DNA of 64,000 nucleotides from Lysobacterales bacterium (GTDB taxonomy: Bacteria; Pseudomonadota; Gammaproteobacteria; Xanthomonadales; Ahniellaceae). Location of the stretch: positions 62,001 to 126,000 of the forward strand of contig JACPFU010000034.1 in the NCBI GenBank assembly GCA_016182785.1. The letters run 5' to 3'. Both the position numbers and the translations under genes were made by a program. This document shows positions 50,551 through 59,460 of this stretch, one piece after another (position 1 is the first letter of the stretch; every line of letters begins with the position of its first letter). A model generated the notes under the pieces. That model worked only from the letters and a program-made list of their open reading frames with translations, made no database searches and was not told the DNA's origin.

Positions 50551-53415
50551 TCAGAACTTCATTTCGGCGCGCAGGTAGACGAAGCGGCCGGCGGGCAGGT
50601 CGTAGCTGGAGGCGTCGTAGCCGTTCAGCGAGCACGACAGGCAGATCGGCGGATCCTTGTCGAAGGCGTTGTTGATGCCGAGGGTCAGCTGCGTGCCCTC
50701 GAACCACGGCGTCTTCCAGCCGAACTGCAGGTCGGAGTAGCTGGTCGCGCCGAGGTGGTTGGTGCCGGCCGTCGGGTTGCTGCAGACGTCGAAGTCGACG
50801 GCGTCGCCGCACTGCTCTTCGAGGTCGCTCATGTGGCGAAGCGTGTAGGACGCCGAGAAGTCGCCATGCGCCCAGGCCAGGCTGAGGTTGGAGGTCCATT
50901 CCGGGATCGCGCTGTCGTTGACTTCGATGCCGACCGCGCGCGGCTGCAGCACGCCCAGCCCGTCGACCGCGGTGTAGTCATTGACGAACGAGTTCTGCCA
51001 GGACACGCGGAAGCTGCCGACGCTCATTTCCGGCAAGGTCCAGAACACGTCGAAGTCGTAGCCGTCGGTGTCGACCGAGCCGAAGTTCTGCAGGCGGTTG
51101 TTGAAGCCGTTGATGCCGCCGGTGCTGGCGCGGGTGATGCCGTCGCAGAACGGCGAATCCGGCCCGCCGGCGACGCACAGGTCGAGCTGGGTCTGCGCAT
51201 CGATCGCCTGCACCGCGCCGTCGATCTCGTGGTTGTAGTAGCTGAACTCGATGTCGAAGCGTTCCGACCAGCCGGTGTTGGCACCGAAGCCCGGGCTCCA
51301 GACGAAACCGAGCGAGTACGAGTCCGAGGTCTCGGGTTCGAGTTCGGGGTTGCCGCCGGTGGTCACCGAGATCTGCGAGTTCGCCTGCGCCGCGCCGGCC
51401 GGCACGCCGAAGGCCGCGCAGTTCGCTTCCGGCGGCGAGCCGTCCAGGCCGATCAGGCAGGGATCGTCGATCTGCGCGTCAAAGCGCGCCGCGGAACCGA
51501 ACAGTTCGCCGATCGACGGCGCGCGGAAGCCCTGCGCGTAGCTGCCACGCAGCAGGAACTCCTCGCTCAGCTGCCAGCGCAGCCCGAACTTGCCGGTGGT
51601 CTCGCCACCGAAGGTCGAGTAGTCGGAATAGCGACCGGCGAGGCTCAGATCGAGCCGCGACGCTCCCGATTCGTACACCGGCACGTTGAACTCGGCGTAG
51701 AACTCGTCGACGTCATATTCGCCCGCGGTGGGCATCGAGGGGACGCCGTTGTATTCGCCGGCGACGGTGAGCGCATCCGGCAGGTAGGTGCCGTCGAGGC
51801 GACGATGCTCGTAGCCGGCCGCGACCGCGACTGCGCCTGCGGGCAGGTCGAACAGGTCGCCGGAAATGTTTGCCGACAGCAGTTGCAGGTTGTTCTCGCT
51901 GTAGTCGCGCACGATCGGCTGGATGTAGCCGAGCATCGCCGGCGTGATCGCGCCCGGGCCGCTGAAGATGTCGAGCGGCACGCATTGCGGGTCGGCCTGG
52001 CAGGCGGCGAGCGGGCCGAGCGCGAGGTTGATGCGGCGGATGTTGTAGCTGCCGTAGTTGGTCTGGTTGGCCTCGTTGCCGCTGCGCACGTAGTTCACGT
52101 CCCAGAACCAGGAACCATCGCCGATCTCGAGCACGCCTTCGAGCCCGGTCGCGAAGTACCAGGTGTCGACGTCCTGGTAGAAGCGACGCGGTCCGCCTTC
52201 GATCGGGCGACGGCCGATGAAGATCAGGTTCGCGTTCGGGCCGCTGGAGGCCAGGTCGAAGCCGAACGGGTTGTACGGGTTGGTCGCCGAGATCAGGATG
52301 TTGTCGGCGTACGGGTTGCCGGTGCCGGCGTCGGGGCCGACGAAGATCGGTTCGGGCGCGGCCTGGTTCAGCGACTCGCGCTGGTTGTACAGCGCGCGCA
52401 TGTACCAGGTCGTGTTCTCGCCCAGCTCATAGCGGCTCTGCCCGAACAGGCCCTTGCGCTCGCTCGGGGTCTGCAGCAGGTTGAACTGCGCGTAGTTGAA
52501 GCGGTTGGCGGTGGTGAACGGAATGAAGTCGGACGGGTAGTTCGGGCCGTTCGGATAGAACTGGCCGTTTGGCGTGGTGATGCTGCGGGTCAGGCCGGTG
52601 TTCGGGTCGACGAACACGAAGCGCCCGTTCGGCGTGGCCGAGGAACCGAAGGTCAGGCCGGTGCCGGGCTTCGGCACGCCGGCGTGTTCGTACTCGGTCG
52701 AGCTGATCTCTTCCTGGTCGGTGACGCTGGCGCCGAGGAAGAACGAGAAGTCGTCGCCGCCGCCGCCGAAGGAGAGGTCGGCGCTCTTGTTCGGGCCGCC
52801 GGCGCCGAACTCGCCGTAGTACATGGAGACGGCGGCGCCTTCCATGTCGCGACGGGTGATGATGTTGACCACGCCGGCGATCGCGTCCGAGCCGTAGATC
52901 GACGAAGCGCCGTCTTCCAGCACCTCGATGCGCTCGATGATCGCCACCGGGATCGTGTTCAGGTCGGTCGAACTGGAGACGCCGGAGGCCGAGGCCTCGT
53001 TGATCCAGCGCACGCCGTCGACCAGCACCAGCACGCGCTTGGAGCCGAGGTGGCGCAGGTCGACCGTCGCCGAGCCGGCGCCGACGCCGGAACCATCCGG
53101 CGGAAAACCGAAGTTGCCGCTGGAGTTGAACTTGGTGTTCAGCGCCGAACCGGAACCGGTGAGCTGCTGCACGATGTCCGCGACCGACGTCAGGCCGGAC
53201 TTCGCCAGGTCCTCGCGGGTGATCACGTTGACCGGGGTCTGGCCTTCGATCGAGGCCTTCTTGATGCGCGAGCCGGTGACTTCGACGCGTTCCAAGGTTT
53301 GGGAGTCTTCTTCGTTCGACTGGGCGAACGCCGGCGCGGTGAGCGGCAGCGCCGCCAAACCAAGCCAGAGCGAACGGCGCACGGCAACCGCGAGCGCATG
53401 GCGATGCAAGTTCAT
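50551..53415 (-). CDS. TonB-dependent outer-membrane receptor
   Basis: A 954-aa receptor with signal peptide ([17 protein letters not shown]). A TonB-box-like start of the mature protein ([11 protein letters not shown]) leads into the plug domain at about 50-170 ([68 protein letters not shown]). A 22-strand barrel closes with [11 protein letters not shown], terminal Phe. It resembles the large receptors with extended loops that import glycans or peptides in this order of bacteria. No substrate genes adjoin. The 251-nt gap to the FG-GAP gene holds only a short GTTGGTC/GACCAAC inverted repeat (53550-53580). Confidence 0.93.
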   Translation of the reverse strand: MNLHRHALAVAVRRSLWLGLAALPLTAPAFAQSNEEDSQTLERVEVTGSRIKKASIEGQTPVNVITREDLAKSGLTSVADIVQQLTGSGSALNTKFNSSGNFGFPPDGSGVGAGSATVDLRHLGSKRVLVLVDGVRWINEASASGVSSSTDLNTIPVAIIERIEVLEDGASSIYGSDAIAGVVNIITRRDMEGAAVSMYYGEFGAGGPNKSADLSFGGGGDDFSFFLGASVTDQEEISSTEYEHAGVPKPGTGLTFGSSATPNGRFVFVDPNTGLTRSITTPNGQFYPNGPNYPSDFIPFTTANRFNYAQFNLLQTPSERKGLFGQSRYELGENTTWYMRALYNQRESLNQAAPEPIFVGPDAGTGNPYADNILISATNPYNPFGFDLASSGPNANLIFIGRRPIEGGPRRFYQDVDTWYFATGLEGVLEIGDGSWFWDVNYVRSGNEANQTNYGSYNIRRINLALGPLAACQADPQCVPLDIFSGPGAITPAMLGYIQPIVRDYSENNLQLLSANISGDLFDLPAGAVAVAAGYEHRRLDGTYLPDALTVAGEYNGVPSMPTAGEYDVDEFYAEFNVPVYESGASRLDLSLAGRYSDYSTFGGETTGKFGLRWQLSEEFLLRGSYAQGFRAPSIGELFGSAARFDAQIDDPCLIGLDGSPPEANCAAFGVPAGAAQANSQISVTTGGNPELEPETSDSYSLGFVWSPGFGANTGWSERFDIEFSYYNHEIDGAVQAIDAQTQLDLCVAGGPDSPFCDGITRASTGGINGFNNRLQNFGSVDTDGYDFDVFWTLPEMSVGSFRVSWQNSFVNDYTAVDGLGVLQPRAVGIEVNDSAIPEWTSNLSLAWAHGDFSASYTLRHMSDLEEQCGDAVDFDVCSNPTAGTNHLGATSYSDLQFGWKTPWFEGTQLTLGINNAFDKDPPICLSCSLNGYDASSYDLPAGRFVYLRAEMKF

Positions 53416-53666
53416 AGGAGTCTCCCTCAGGATCTTGTCGTGTGTGGATCAAATCGGAGTCGCAGCACCGCCGCCGGACCACCGTCTGCTCCGGCGATGA
53501 GCGCGCGGGTATGTAGCGCTTTGCGGACGCGCTGTATACCGTGCCAAAGGTTGGTCGCCGCTCCCCTCGCGATGACCAACGCACGACTCGGGGACACTCA
53601 TGGATCGCTACTCCTTTGGTGTTAGGGACTTGCGCCCTTCACGCGTCGCCGGTTTCGCCGGCGCGC

Positions 53667-56204
53667 CTATTCAAAGCCGTCGACGAACAACGCCTGCCGG
53701 GCGAAGTATGCCGCGCCCACATTTGGATTCTGCGAGACCGAATTGCTGAAGTTCGGCGCACCGATCAGCTGGGTATCGCCGGAAGTCGCAACGGATGCTC
53801 CGAACGCATCGGTCGTTTCGTCTCCCGCGATCCGGCCATCCTGACTCCAGACGGCCCCTTGGCGTACGAAGAGATAGGCAGCCCCGGTTCCGCTGAATGT
53901 GTATGCGGGGGCTCCGATCAAGGCGACATCCCCCGCCAGACTGACAGAATGGCCGAAACTCTCGCCGCTGATCGGTGCATTCGACACCAAGCGGGACGGC
54001 GCGCTCCAGTTCGATCCGCTGCGCAGGAAGACGTAAACCGCGCCCGACGCGTCCGCCATTGGATTGCGGGCGGAAGGTGCCCCGACCATCGCGATATCGC
54101 CCGACACAGACACCGAGCGTCCGAATCCGTCCTGTACCTCGACATCGTCGGCGGTGAGTTCTGCTTGCCAAGCCCACATCATCCCGGAGCGCGTGAACAC
54201 ATAGGCCGAGCCGGTGCCCGGATTTGTTGGCGAGCCCCCCGTTCTCGCACTGACCAGTGCAGTGTTGTCGGACAGTGCCACCGCCCATCCCAGAGCGTCC
54301 CCGGCCTCGGCGTCAGGGGCCACAAGCTTGGCTTGCTGGCTCCAAGTCGCGCCGTTGCGAACGAAAACGTATGCGGAGCCTTCGCGCGTCGTAATCGTCG
54401 ATCCCTCGCGCCACGCACCGACGAGAATCGTTCCATCACTGATGGCGACCGAGTTGCCGAATTCGTCATCTGTTTCGCCGTCACTGGCGGTCAGTTTGGC
54501 CTGTTGCACCCAATTGCTGCCGTTGCGTTCGTACACATAGACTGCACCAACATCTGGTCGGAAGTACTCCGGAAGCGAGCCATCCTTGAGCGGAGAGCCG
54601 ACAATCGCGGTGTCCGCTTCCAGCGCGACCGATGCCCCGAACTCGGCGAACTCTTCGGCGTCGCCGGCTGTCAGTTGAGCTTGTTGGGTCCATGCATCTC
54701 CGTTGCGAACGAAGACATAGACCACGCCCGCATGAGCCGCGCCGGGCGCATCGGCATTGGGCGCTGCGACCAGGGCGGTGGATCCGCTGAGTGCCACCGA
54801 CCAACCGAAACGATGTTCGGCTGCACCATTTCCGGCGCTGAGCTGCGCTTGTTGCGTCCAGATGCCGGCGTCGCGGACGAATACTCCGGCAGTTCCGGCG
54901 TTTCCTCCCGCGACAGTGTCGTCAAACGGCGCGCCAGCCAAGAACGATTCGCCGGAAATGGCGACAGATGCGCCGAATTGATCCCCAGATTCGAATCCTG
55001 CAGGCTGCAGCTTGCCCTGGAGGGCCCAGGTCGAACCATCCCATGCGTAGATGTAGGCCGCTCCGCTGCGGTGGGTCTGCGGCGCACCGAACCAATGCGA
55101 TCCCACCACGACAGTAGTGCCCGATAGCGCAATGTCATGGCCGAACTCATGGTAGTTGTCGCCATCGCCGGGCTCCAACTTCGCCTGCCACGTCCACGTG
55201 CTGCCATTTCGGACGTAGATTGAGACCGATCCAACATCGGCCTGCATCGCCGTGTCGTCGAGCTTTGCACCGACGGCTGCGGTGTTTCCGGAAATGGCGA
55301 CGGAATAGCCGAACGCATCGCCCGCTTCTCCGTCCGGCATCGGCAAGGTGCTCTGCCAGTTCCAGTCAGCACCCGCTTGCGCGTAAACGTAGGCGAAACC
55401 AATGTGGCCACCGCTCGGCGCGCCGACGATCAATGATCCGCCAGACACTGCCACCGATTGTCCAAAGCGCGACAACTCCACGGCAGTCGGTGCGAACAGC
55501 TGATCTTTCTGCGTCCACAGCGTTCCGGTGCGCGCGAAGACATATGTCGTTCCGACTTCAACCAAGCTGCCGTCGTATCGCCCGGGCGCACCGACCGCGG
55601 CAATATCACCGTCCAGAGCCACATCCGAGCCAAACCGATGACCCCAGGACGTATCCGTACCAACCAACTTCGCCTGCATACTCCAGGTCTGCCCGCTTCG
55701 CACGAACACGTAAGCGGCGCCCCCATGCGACGTTCCCGGGGCCGAGACCAGCGCAGTATCTCCAGACAAGGCAACTGCAAACCCGAATTGATCACTGAAA
55801 GCGCCGTCCGGCGCGACCAACTTCGCCTGCAGTGCCCACTGGCTCCCTGAGCGGACGAAAACGTAGGCCGAGCCCTCAGCGTTGCTCGTGGCGTGCGCAT
55901 CCAGATAGGCGCCGACTACAGCGGTCTCGCCCGAGATCGCTACTGTGCAGCCGAAGAGGTCACCGCCTTCGCCGTCGCCATTGGCCGGATGGTCCGCAGG
56001 ATTGATCAGTTGCACCTTTCCGGACAGTGCCTTGCTCACCGACTTTTCGAATGCGGACTGATCCTCAAGCGATACGAACTGGCCCTGCGAGACCCTCAAT
56101 GGACGATCCGTCTGCGCTGTCGCGACATTCGCCACCAGCACGCCGAACATGACCGTGATGACACTGATTGGCGCCGCCATGCGACGGCCTTTGCTGTACA
56201 GCAT
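53667..56204 (-). CDS. Secreted FG-GAP repeat protein, 14 repeats, ending in LFVDGFE
   Basis: An 845-aa protein with a signal peptide (AAPISVITVMFGVLVANVATAQ). It is almost entirely built of 14 repeats of about 55 residues on the pattern FG-x-SVA-(I/L)-SG-x-TA-x-VGAP...G-x-AYVFVRSG-x-W-x-QQAKL. Fourteen repeats would suit two seven-bladed beta-propellers, as in integrin-like FG-GAP proteins. The final residues are AAYFARQALFVDGFE. Placement outside the cell or on the surface is inferred; the binding partner is unknown. The start at 56204 has GGAG upstream; 56180 is an alternative. Confidence 0.82.
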   Translation of the reverse strand: MLYSKGRRMAAPISVITVMFGVLVANVATAQTDRPLRVSQGQFVSLEDQSAFEKSVSKALSGKVQLINPADHPANGDGEGGDLFGCTVAISGETAVVGAYLDAHATSNAEGSAYVFVRSGSQWALQAKLVAPDGAFSDQFGFAVALSGDTALVSAPGTSHGGAAYVFVRSGQTWSMQAKLVGTDTSWGHRFGSDVALDGDIAAVGAPGRYDGSLVEVGTTYVFARTGTLWTQKDQLFAPTAVELSRFGQSVAVSGGSLIVGAPSGGHIGFAYVYAQAGADWNWQSTLPMPDGEAGDAFGYSVAISGNTAAVGAKLDDTAMQADVGSVSIYVRNGSTWTWQAKLEPGDGDNYHEFGHDIALSGTTVVVGSHWFGAPQTHRSGAAYIYAWDGSTWALQGKLQPAGFESGDQFGASVAISGESFLAGAPFDDTVAGGNAGTAGVFVRDAGIWTQQAQLSAGNGAAEHRFGWSVALSGSTALVAAPNADAPGAAHAGVVYVFVRNGDAWTQQAQLTAGDAEEFAEFGASVALEADTAIVGSPLKDGSLPEYFRPDVGAVYVYERNGSNWVQQAKLTASDGETDDEFGNSVAISDGTILVGAWREGSTITTREGSAYVFVRNGATWSQQAKLVAPDAEAGDALGWAVALSDNTALVSARTGGSPTNPGTGSAYVFTRSGMMWAWQAELTADDVEVQDGFGRSVSVSGDIAMVGAPSARNPMADASGAVYVFLRSGSNWSAPSRLVSNAPISGESFGHSVSLAGDVALIGAPAYTFSGTGAAYLFVRQGAVWSQDGRIAGDETTDAFGASVATSGDTQLIGAPNFSNSVSQNPNVGAAYFARQALFVDGFE

Positions 56205-56335
56205 AAGAGACTCCGAAGGCCGACTGGCCGGACATGCGACTCCGAGGTTCGTCGCAGTTCTCCCCCGAGACCACGATGACGAAGCGCGTACTGTAGTAGT
56301 CGTCACACGGTGTCACAACCCTAGAAGCGGGGCGG

Positions 56336-57313
56336 TCAGGCGGCCCTGGGTGACAACGCCACTGCCATCCCCACCCACAGCGCCGCGCCGGCCCAGTGGC
56401 TGAGCTTGAACGCGCGGAAGCAGTCGTCGCGGGCGCGGGTGCGGATGATCCAGTGCTGCACGGCGATGATCGCGAGTGCGGCGCACCAGCCCGCGGTGTA
56501 GGCGGGACCGAGTTCGAGGCGGCTGCCCGCGAGCCACATCGCGTAGAGGAAACCGGCGTGCAGGATGCCGATGGCGACGGTGTCGAGATCGTCGAACAGG
56601 ATCGCGGTGGACTTGGCGCCGGCCTTCAAATCATCGTCGCGATCGACCATCGCGTAGATGGTGTCGTAGGCGGTGCTCCACAGCACGTTGCCGAGGAACA
56701 GCAGCCACGCGATCTGGTCGACTTCGCCCTTCTGCGCGGCATAGGCCATCGGCACCGACCAGCCGAACGCGGCGCCGAGCCACAGTTGCGGCAGGTGCGT
56801 GTGCCGCTTCAGGTACGGATAGGCGATCGCGAGCGCGGCACCGACCACGGCGAGCTGCATCGTCAGCGCGTTGGTCAACGCCACCAGCAGCAGCGCCAGC
56901 AACATCAACGCGCCGAATACCGCCAGTGCCTCGCGCGGCGCGACCTTGCCGTTCACCAGCGGTCGCTGCGCGGTACGTTTCACCTGCGCGTCGAGCCAGC
57001 GGTCGGCGTAGTCGTTGATCACGCAGCCGGCCGAGCGCATCACGATCACGCCGAGCGTGAAGATCACCAGCAGCGACCAGTCCGGCCGGCCCTTCGCCGC
57101 CGCCCACAGGCCCCAGTAGGTCGGCCACAGCAGCAGCAGCCAGCCCACGGGTTTGTCGAGGCGCATCAGCAGCGCGTAGTTGCGCGCGCGCTCACGCCAG
57201 TCGCGCGCGGGCGAATGCAGCGCCGCCGCGCCGGCTGCGTGCGTCGCCGGAGCAGCGGTGCGCGCCTGCGGATGCGCCACCCTGCGCGCCTGCGATTTCG
57301 GTGCCTTGTCCAT
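56336..57313 (-). CDS. ubiA: 4-hydroxybenzoate octaprenyltransferase
   Basis: A 325-aa membrane prenyltransferase of ubiquinone synthesis. The first prenyl-diphosphate site is VINDYADRWLDAQVKRTAQRPL (NDxxDxxxD, about 100-120) and the second is YDTIYAMVDRDDDLKAGAKSTA. Eight or nine helices are visible. An N-terminal Arg/Ala-rich extension of about 45 residues precedes the usual start (ARNYALLMRLDKPVGWLLLLWPTYWGLW), so an internal start is possible. It stands alone; no ubiC is adjacent. Confidence 0.93.
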   Translation of the reverse strand: MDKAPKSQARRVAHPQARTAAPATHAAGAAALHSPARDWRERARNYALLMRLDKPVGWLLLLWPTYWGLWAAAKGRPDWSLLVIFTLGVIVMRSAGCVINDYADRWLDAQVKRTAQRPLVNGKVAPREALAVFGALMLLALLLVALTNALTMQLAVVGAALAIAYPYLKRHTHLPQLWLGAAFGWSVPMAYAAQKGEVDQIAWLLFLGNVLWSTAYDTIYAMVDRDDDLKAGAKSTAILFDDLDTVAIGILHAGFLYAMWLAGSRLELGPAYTAGWCAALAIIAVQHWIIRTRARDDCFRAFKLSHWAGAALWVGMAVALSPRAA

Positions 57314-57340
57314 GCCGCGATTGTGCGGCGAAACCGCCGC

Positions 57341-58117
57341 TCAGCGCGAGCAGGCGGCGAGAAACGATTGCATCAGCGGGGCGCGGTCCATCAGTTCCGG
57401 GTCGCGGCCGTCATGGAACTCCGGGTGCCACTGGGTGCCGACGATGAAGCGGCCGCGGTCCATGCACGAAAGCGCCTCGATCACACCGTCATCCGCCTGG
57501 GCCTCGACCAGGAAACCGGGCGCGACCACCTTGGCCGCCTGGTGGTGGATCGAGTTGATGCGAAAACGCGTGCCGGCGCCATACCACTCGGCGAAGCGAC
57601 CGCCGTCGCGGATGGTCAATGCATGGCCGTGCTCGTCGTAACGCTCGCTGATCACGTGCGATTCACTGGTCACCCCGTCGAGCAGCAGGTCCTGGTGCAA
57701 GGTGCCACCGAAGGCGACATTGATCAGCTGCATGCCGCGGCAGATGCCGAGCACCGGCTTGCCGGCACGGTCGAACGCGCGCAGCAGGTCGAGTTCGAAG
57801 CGGTCGCGCACCGGGTCGACGCCGCGCGTGCATTCGCGCGGCGCCTCGCCGTAAAGCAGCGGGTCAAGGTCGGCGCCGCCTTGCAGGAACAGGCCGTCGA
57901 AGCGTTCGGCGATGCCGTCGACGTCGAGATCGGCGCGGCGCAGCTCACCGCCGCGCTCGATGGTCGGCACCATCGCGACGATGGCGCCGGCGTGCGACAG
58001 CCAGTGCGACACCGACTGTTCGAGGAACTGCAATTTCTTGCCGCGAAAACCGAGCTCGCTCGGCACCTGGTGCAGCAGTCGGGGAGAAACGGCGATCAGC
58101 GGAATGTGCGCGCTCAT
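57341..58117 (-). CDS. Class-I glutamine-amidotransferase-like gamma-glutamyl hydrolase (peptidase C26, PuuD-like)
   Basis: A 258-aa member of the C26 family: GLFLQGGADLDPLLYGE, nucleophile in LGICRGMQLINVAFGG (about Cys127), and QWHPEF for the His-Glu pair. All triad residues are present. PuuD-type enzymes split gamma-glutamyl bonds, for example in gamma-glutamyl-GABA. It overlaps the GCS2-type ligase gene by 4 nt (ATGA), so an enzyme that makes and one that breaks gamma-glutamyl-type amides may be made together. It is not next to polyamine genes. The start at 58117 is set by the overlap. Confidence 0.85.
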   Translation of the reverse strand: MSAHIPLIAVSPRLLHQVPSELGFRGKKLQFLEQSVSHWLSHAGAIVAMVPTIERGGELRRADLDVDGIAERFDGLFLQGGADLDPLLYGEAPRECTRGVDPVRDRFELDLLRAFDRAGKPVLGICRGMQLINVAFGGTLHQDLLLDGVTSESHVISERYDEHGHALTIRDGGRFAEWYGAGTRFRINSIHHQAAKVVAPGFLVEAQADDGVIEALSCMDRGRFIVGTQWHPEFHDGRDPELMDRAPLMQSFLAACSR

Positions 58118-59292
58118 GCACTCGGTCGGGGTGACAGGTCCGGATGGACTGGCCCCGAAGTATGCGCGGGAGCCGAGTGCGCCGCCAGCCAACGCGCAAC
58201 TTCCCGGCACGCCTCCGGGCGCGTCGCGCCAGTGTCGCGCGCGCGTTTGAACTCGGCGATCTGCAGGTCGGCGCTGGTGCCGCGCACCAGGATGTGACGG
58301 GCTTGCGCCACCGCCGACTCGCAGCCGAAGTGGGCGACGTCGTCGGCGATCAGCGCGAACAGCTGTTCAAGGCGCTCGGCCAGGGGCATGCGTTCGCCAC
58401 TGCCGAATTCGTCGATGAACTGCGCGGCGATGCCGTGGCGCTTGGCCTGCCAGCGGTTCTCCTCGATCAGCAGGCGCGTGGTCGACATGCGCGCACGGCC
58501 CAGGCTGGGGTTGCGCACTGCGGCGCGCACCAGGCAGCGGAACAGGTCGGCGATGCAGAGCGTGTCGCGGACATCGGTGCAGGCATCGGCGATGCGCAGT
58601 TCGATGGTCGGATAGTTGGCCGATACCCGCACTGCCCACCACAGGAAGCTGGCGTTCTCGATCACCCCGGCCTGGACCAGCATGTGCACGAAGGCGTTGT
58701 AGTCGGCCTCGCCATTGAAAAACTCGGGAATGCCGGTGCGTGGCCACTCGTCGTACGCGGCCTGGCGATAACTCATCAGGCCGGTGCCCTGGCGGTTCCA
58801 GAACGGCGACGAACACGACAGCGCCAGGAAAATCGGCGCATAGGCGAGGATGCGGTTCATCACATCGACGCGGTCCTGGTCCGGCGGCGGCGCGACATGC
58901 ACGTGCAAGCCGCACAGCAGGTTGCGGCGGCCGACGATCTGGAAGTCCGAGACCAGTTGGCGATAACGCGGCTTCTGGGTCAGGTTCTGTTCGCGCCATT
59001 CGGCCAGCGGATGGGTGCCGGCGGAGACCAGGGCGATGTCGAAACGCTTGGCGATTTCGCCGACGACACGACGGTTGCCGACCACGGCGCGTTCCAGTTC
59101 CGCGACGGTGCCGCACACCGGCGTGACCAGTTCGATCTGCGACTGCAGCAGCTCGTTGCTGGCGCGCTCGCCGAGACGGCGCCGCACCTCGTGCAGAAAT
59201 GCCTGCGGCATACGCGTCGCGATGCTGCCGGTGTCGCCCTGCGAGAGGAAGAACTCCTCTTCAACGCCATAGGTATAGGTGTGTTCGTTCAT
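58114..59292 (-). CDS. Carboxylate-amine ligase, GCS2/YbdK family
   Basis: A 392-aa ATP-dependent ligase of the glutamate-cysteine ligase type 2 family. Signature segments are YTYGVEEEFFL (3-13), SQIELVTPVCGTVAEL (about 51-66), LCGLHVHV (about 126-133), and IELRIADACTDVRDTLCIADL. YbdK has weak glutamate-cysteine ligase activity in E. coli, and the true substrate of most members is unknown. It is the first gene of a two-gene unit with the C26 hydrolase. The 168-nt gap to lpd shows no strong structure. Confidence 0.87.
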   Translation of the reverse strand: MNEHTYTYGVEEEFFLSQGDTGSIATRMPQAFLHEVRRRLGERASNELLQSQIELVTPVCGTVAELERAVVGNRRVVGEIAKRFDIALVSAGTHPLAEWREQNLTQKPRYRQLVSDFQIVGRRNLLCGLHVHVAPPPDQDRVDVMNRILAYAPIFLALSCSSPFWNRQGTGLMSYRQAAYDEWPRTGIPEFFNGEADYNAFVHMLVQAGVIENASFLWWAVRVSANYPTIELRIADACTDVRDTLCIADLFRCLVRAAVRNPSLGRARMSTTRLLIEENRWQAKRHGIAAQFIDEFGSGERMPLAERLEQLFALIADDVAHFGCESAVAQARHILVRGTSADLQIAEFKRARDTGATRPEACREVARWLAAHSAPAHTSGPVHPDLSPRPSA

Positions 59293-59460
59293 GATGCGAT
59301 CTCCGTGCCCACCATCACGCCGGAGTCAGCGTCATGGGGAGACAGGGAAGCATGCGCGAAGTTAAGTGCGCGTTATCTCACCCGGGGCAACACCCCAGGA
59401 TCAAGGTGAGACCGAATGGGCGCCCGGCGCAACGCCGCGGGACGACGTCCCCGGATCGCG

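Noticed and set aside
49192-53625. 1477-codon plus-strand open frame over leuB and the TonB receptor gene
   Set aside because: It runs across two real genes on both strands and across the terminator at 50491. Composition is low-complexity; it is a shadow.
53667-56204. Possible CRISPR-like or DNA-level tandem array
   Set aside because: The periodicity is at protein level (about 55 aa). DNA units are diverged and there are no spacers; it is an FG-GAP gene.
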